NCBI GenBank assembly: GCA_027487515.1
Contig: JAIYDL010000016.1
Coordinates: 62,001-126,000 of the forward strand
Length of the DNA: 64,000 bases
Direction: 5' to 3'
From: Pseudomonadota bacterium
Lineage (GTDB): Bacteria > Bdellovibrionota > Bacteriovoracia > Bacteriovoracales > Bacteriovoracaceae
Part shown: positions 62,865-64,000 of the stretch, piece after piece
Position numbering within the stretch: the first letter of the stretch is position 1
How the letters are laid out: every line of letters starts with the position of its first letter
The notes under the pieces: model-generated
The model's database searches: none
Told to the model about the DNA's origin: nothing
Seen by the model: only the letters and a program-made list of their open reading frames with translations
Translations under genes and position numbers: made by a program

Positions 62865-63074
62865 CTACGCGGTGGCGCGCTTTTTCATTTCCTGAAGGAC
62901 TTTTGTCAGAAGCTCCTTGCACTGAGCTTCGTCGAGACCATGGAGCATGTGACTCGGAGGAAGGTGCTTTTCCCCGCCGCGGCCAAGGGAGTCCAGTCGG
63001 TTATTGAGATTATTCCGGAGAGTGCGTAATTTTTTGTCCGGTAGCGCCGGAAGATTTGTGTAGTCTGTTTTCAT
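62865..63074 (-). CDS. Small protein coupled to the DEAD-box helicase
   Basis: 69 residues, basic at the start and helical, ending [12 protein letters not shown]. Its ATG overlaps the helicase stop by 4 bp (ATGA). Not recognised; co-translation suggests a helper of the helicase. Confidence 0.55.
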   Translation of the reverse strand: MKTDYTNLPALPDKKLRTLRNNLNNRLDSLGRGGEKHLPPSHMLHGLDEAQCKELLTKVLQEMKKRATA

Positions 63075-64000
63075 TTTTTCTTCCAAAAAAATAATCCGAA
63101 TTTACCTTTCTCTGATTTTGCCGGTTCAGCTTTCCCCGATTCCGGTTTCGAGCGATCCTCTTGGGACTGCTCTCCCCGTGGCCGAGGGTCAGGTCTCCGA
63201 GACCCCTCTGATCGTCTTTGGTCCTCCGGTCTTCGGGGGCCCTCTGATCTGCGTTGTCCATCAGCACGCTGCTGGCCCTCTGGTCTTCGTGAATCATCGG
63301 GACGCCGCTGATTTTCTGATCTGCGTGAATCATCTGGACGCCGCTGATTTTCTGATCTGCGTGAATCATCGGGACGCCGCGGATTTTCTGATCTTCGAGA
63401 ATCTTCGGGACGCCGTTGACCCTCTGGTCTTCGCGAATCATCGGGACGCCGTTGACCTTCTGAACTCCGCGAATCATCCGAGCGCCGAGGGCCGCCCTGT
63501 GACTGATTCCGTTGGCCGTCCGGGCGACGTGATCCCTCGGTGCGAGCGGCAGCTGGTTTCCAGCGCGGGTCCCGAGAAGGCATCGGAGGCCGTGTGTCCT
63601 TGAAGGATTCGGCTTCTCCGACGAAAGTTTCAACCGGGAGCTTCAGTTTGATGAGCTTTTGGATTCTTGAGAGGGCGTCGCGCTCACCCTCATCACAGAA
63701 GGAAATCGCATCCCCACCTCGGCCCGCGCGGGCGGTACGGCCAATTCGGTGGACGTAGCTTTCGGCGTCAACCGGGAGGTCAAAGTTCACGACATGGGAG
63801 ACGCCTTGGACATCGATCCCGCGGGCCGCGATGTCCGTGGCAACGAGAACTTTCATCGTACCACTTTTAAAGCTCGCAAGGGCTGCCTCACGCGCACTTT
63901 GGGATTTATTTCCATGGATCGCGGCGGAAGTGATGCCGTACTTGCCGAGGTACTCGACGACCTTATTGGCGCCGTGCTTTGTCCTGGTGAAGACCAGGGT
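63071..64000 (-). CDS. DEAD-box RNA helicase (C-terminal part, cut by the window edge)
   Basis: The coding frame runs off the right end of the window. Visible are [20 protein letters not shown] (motif IV), [10 protein letters not shown] (motif V) and [12 protein letters not shown] (motif VI), which are those of RhlE-type RNA helicases. After the helicase core comes a tail of about 150 residues, very rich in Arg, Ser, Asp and Glu, made of about eight copies of a 12-residue unit like [12 protein letters not shown]. The tail probably binds RNA or joins a condensate. Confidence 0.92.
   Translation of the reverse strand, partial: TLVFTRTKHGANKVVEYLGKYGITSAAIHGNKSQSAREAALASFKSGTMKVLVATDIAARGIDVQGVSHVVNFDLPVDAESYVHRIGRTARAGRGGDAISFCDEGERDALSRIQKLIKLKLPVETFVGEAESFKDTRPPMPSRDPRWKPAAARTEGSRRPDGQRNQSQGGPRRSDDSRSSEGQRRPDDSRRPEGQRRPEDSRRSENPRRPDDSRRSENQRRPDDSRRSENQRRPDDSRRPEGQQRADGQRRSEGPRRPEDQRRSEGSRRPDPRPRGEQSQEDRSKPESGKAEPAKSEKGKFGLFFWKKK
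63230..63495 (-). repeat. 36-bp tandem repeats in the helicase tail
   Basis: Period of 36 bp (12 codons). Copies next to each other are nearly identical, with most changes in the first and last copies. Recent expansion or contraction is likely. Confidence 0.85.

Noticed and set aside
63230-63495. CRISPR-like array
   Set aside because: The repeats are contiguous 36-bp units with no unique spacers and code for a protein tail.
63010-63633. Long open frames on both strands in the repeat region (also 63118-63603 on plus)
   Set aside because: They are alternative readings of the 36-bp repeats; any repeat with a period divisible by three keeps several frames open. The helicase frame is supported by motifs IV-VI.

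Overview
The window (about 57% GC by eye, densely packed, almost no non-coding DNA) looks like chromosomal sequence of a Gram-negative bacterium of the Bdellovibrionota, probably a Bdellovibrio/Bacteriovorax-like lineage. The reasons are a TIGR02147-type regulator joined to exported proteins that begin with GDRVGNGGD, many secreted hydrolases, MotA/TolQ and ExbD-type proteins, and LPS genes. The placement is an inference; there is no rRNA or other marker that fixes it. I saw no phage genes, transposases, CRISPR array or tRNA genes.

Layout. 0-6 kb (minus): a large exported/membrane protein of unknown function followed by TolQ/ExbB-like and ExbD-like proteins; then a secreted protein-glutaminase candidate with a small exported partner; gmhA and trxA. 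6-14 kb (plus): RDD protein, polA, then a TIGR02147 regulator overlapping two tandem paralogous exported proteins and a small Cys-rich exported protein. 14-19 kb: rhodanese, M48 membrane protease, lipoprotein, groES-groEL with a good terminator. 19-28.7 kb: small exported proteins, a matrixin protease with a GlyGly-CTERM-like tail, an unusually exported methyltransferase, a Yej-like peptide ABC transporter without ATPase, an aminotransferase and an HtrA-type protease. 28.7-35.7 kb: psd, an EEP-family hydrolase, a sigma-54-type response regulator followed by two small DNA-binding proteins and a lipoprotein, then nagB and a PIG-L/LmbE deacetylase. 35.8-38.6 kb: manC and mgtE.

38.7-43.4 kb is the most distinctive block: a sigma-28-like (FliA) promoter ahead of three genes encoding pseudo-receiver, PilZ-like, repeat-rich disordered and receiver-TPR proteins, which suggests a motility-coupled signalling or scaffold module. 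43.4-51.8 kb: M14 carboxypeptidase, 2Fe-2S ferredoxin, PhoX, DCC protein, and a metH-metF operon. 51.9-64 kb: exported protein with a weakly OmpA-like C-terminus, EamA transporter, msrB, apaG, FAH hydrolase, two tandem trypsin-like proteases, trmO, an EptA-like transferase, a UDP-glucuronate-epimerase-like protein, DUF3253, a short photolyase, a hypothetical, and a DEAD-box helicase cut by the right edge whose tail is a tandem repeat.

Recurring themes: exported proteases and modifiers suited to predation or scavenging; envelope sugar and lipid synthesis (gmhA, manC, epimerase, EptA-like, psd); convergent genes whose 3' ends overlap; and several genes with no ribosome binding site whose ATG lies 6-7 nt after a -10-like hexamer, as expected for leaderless mRNAs.
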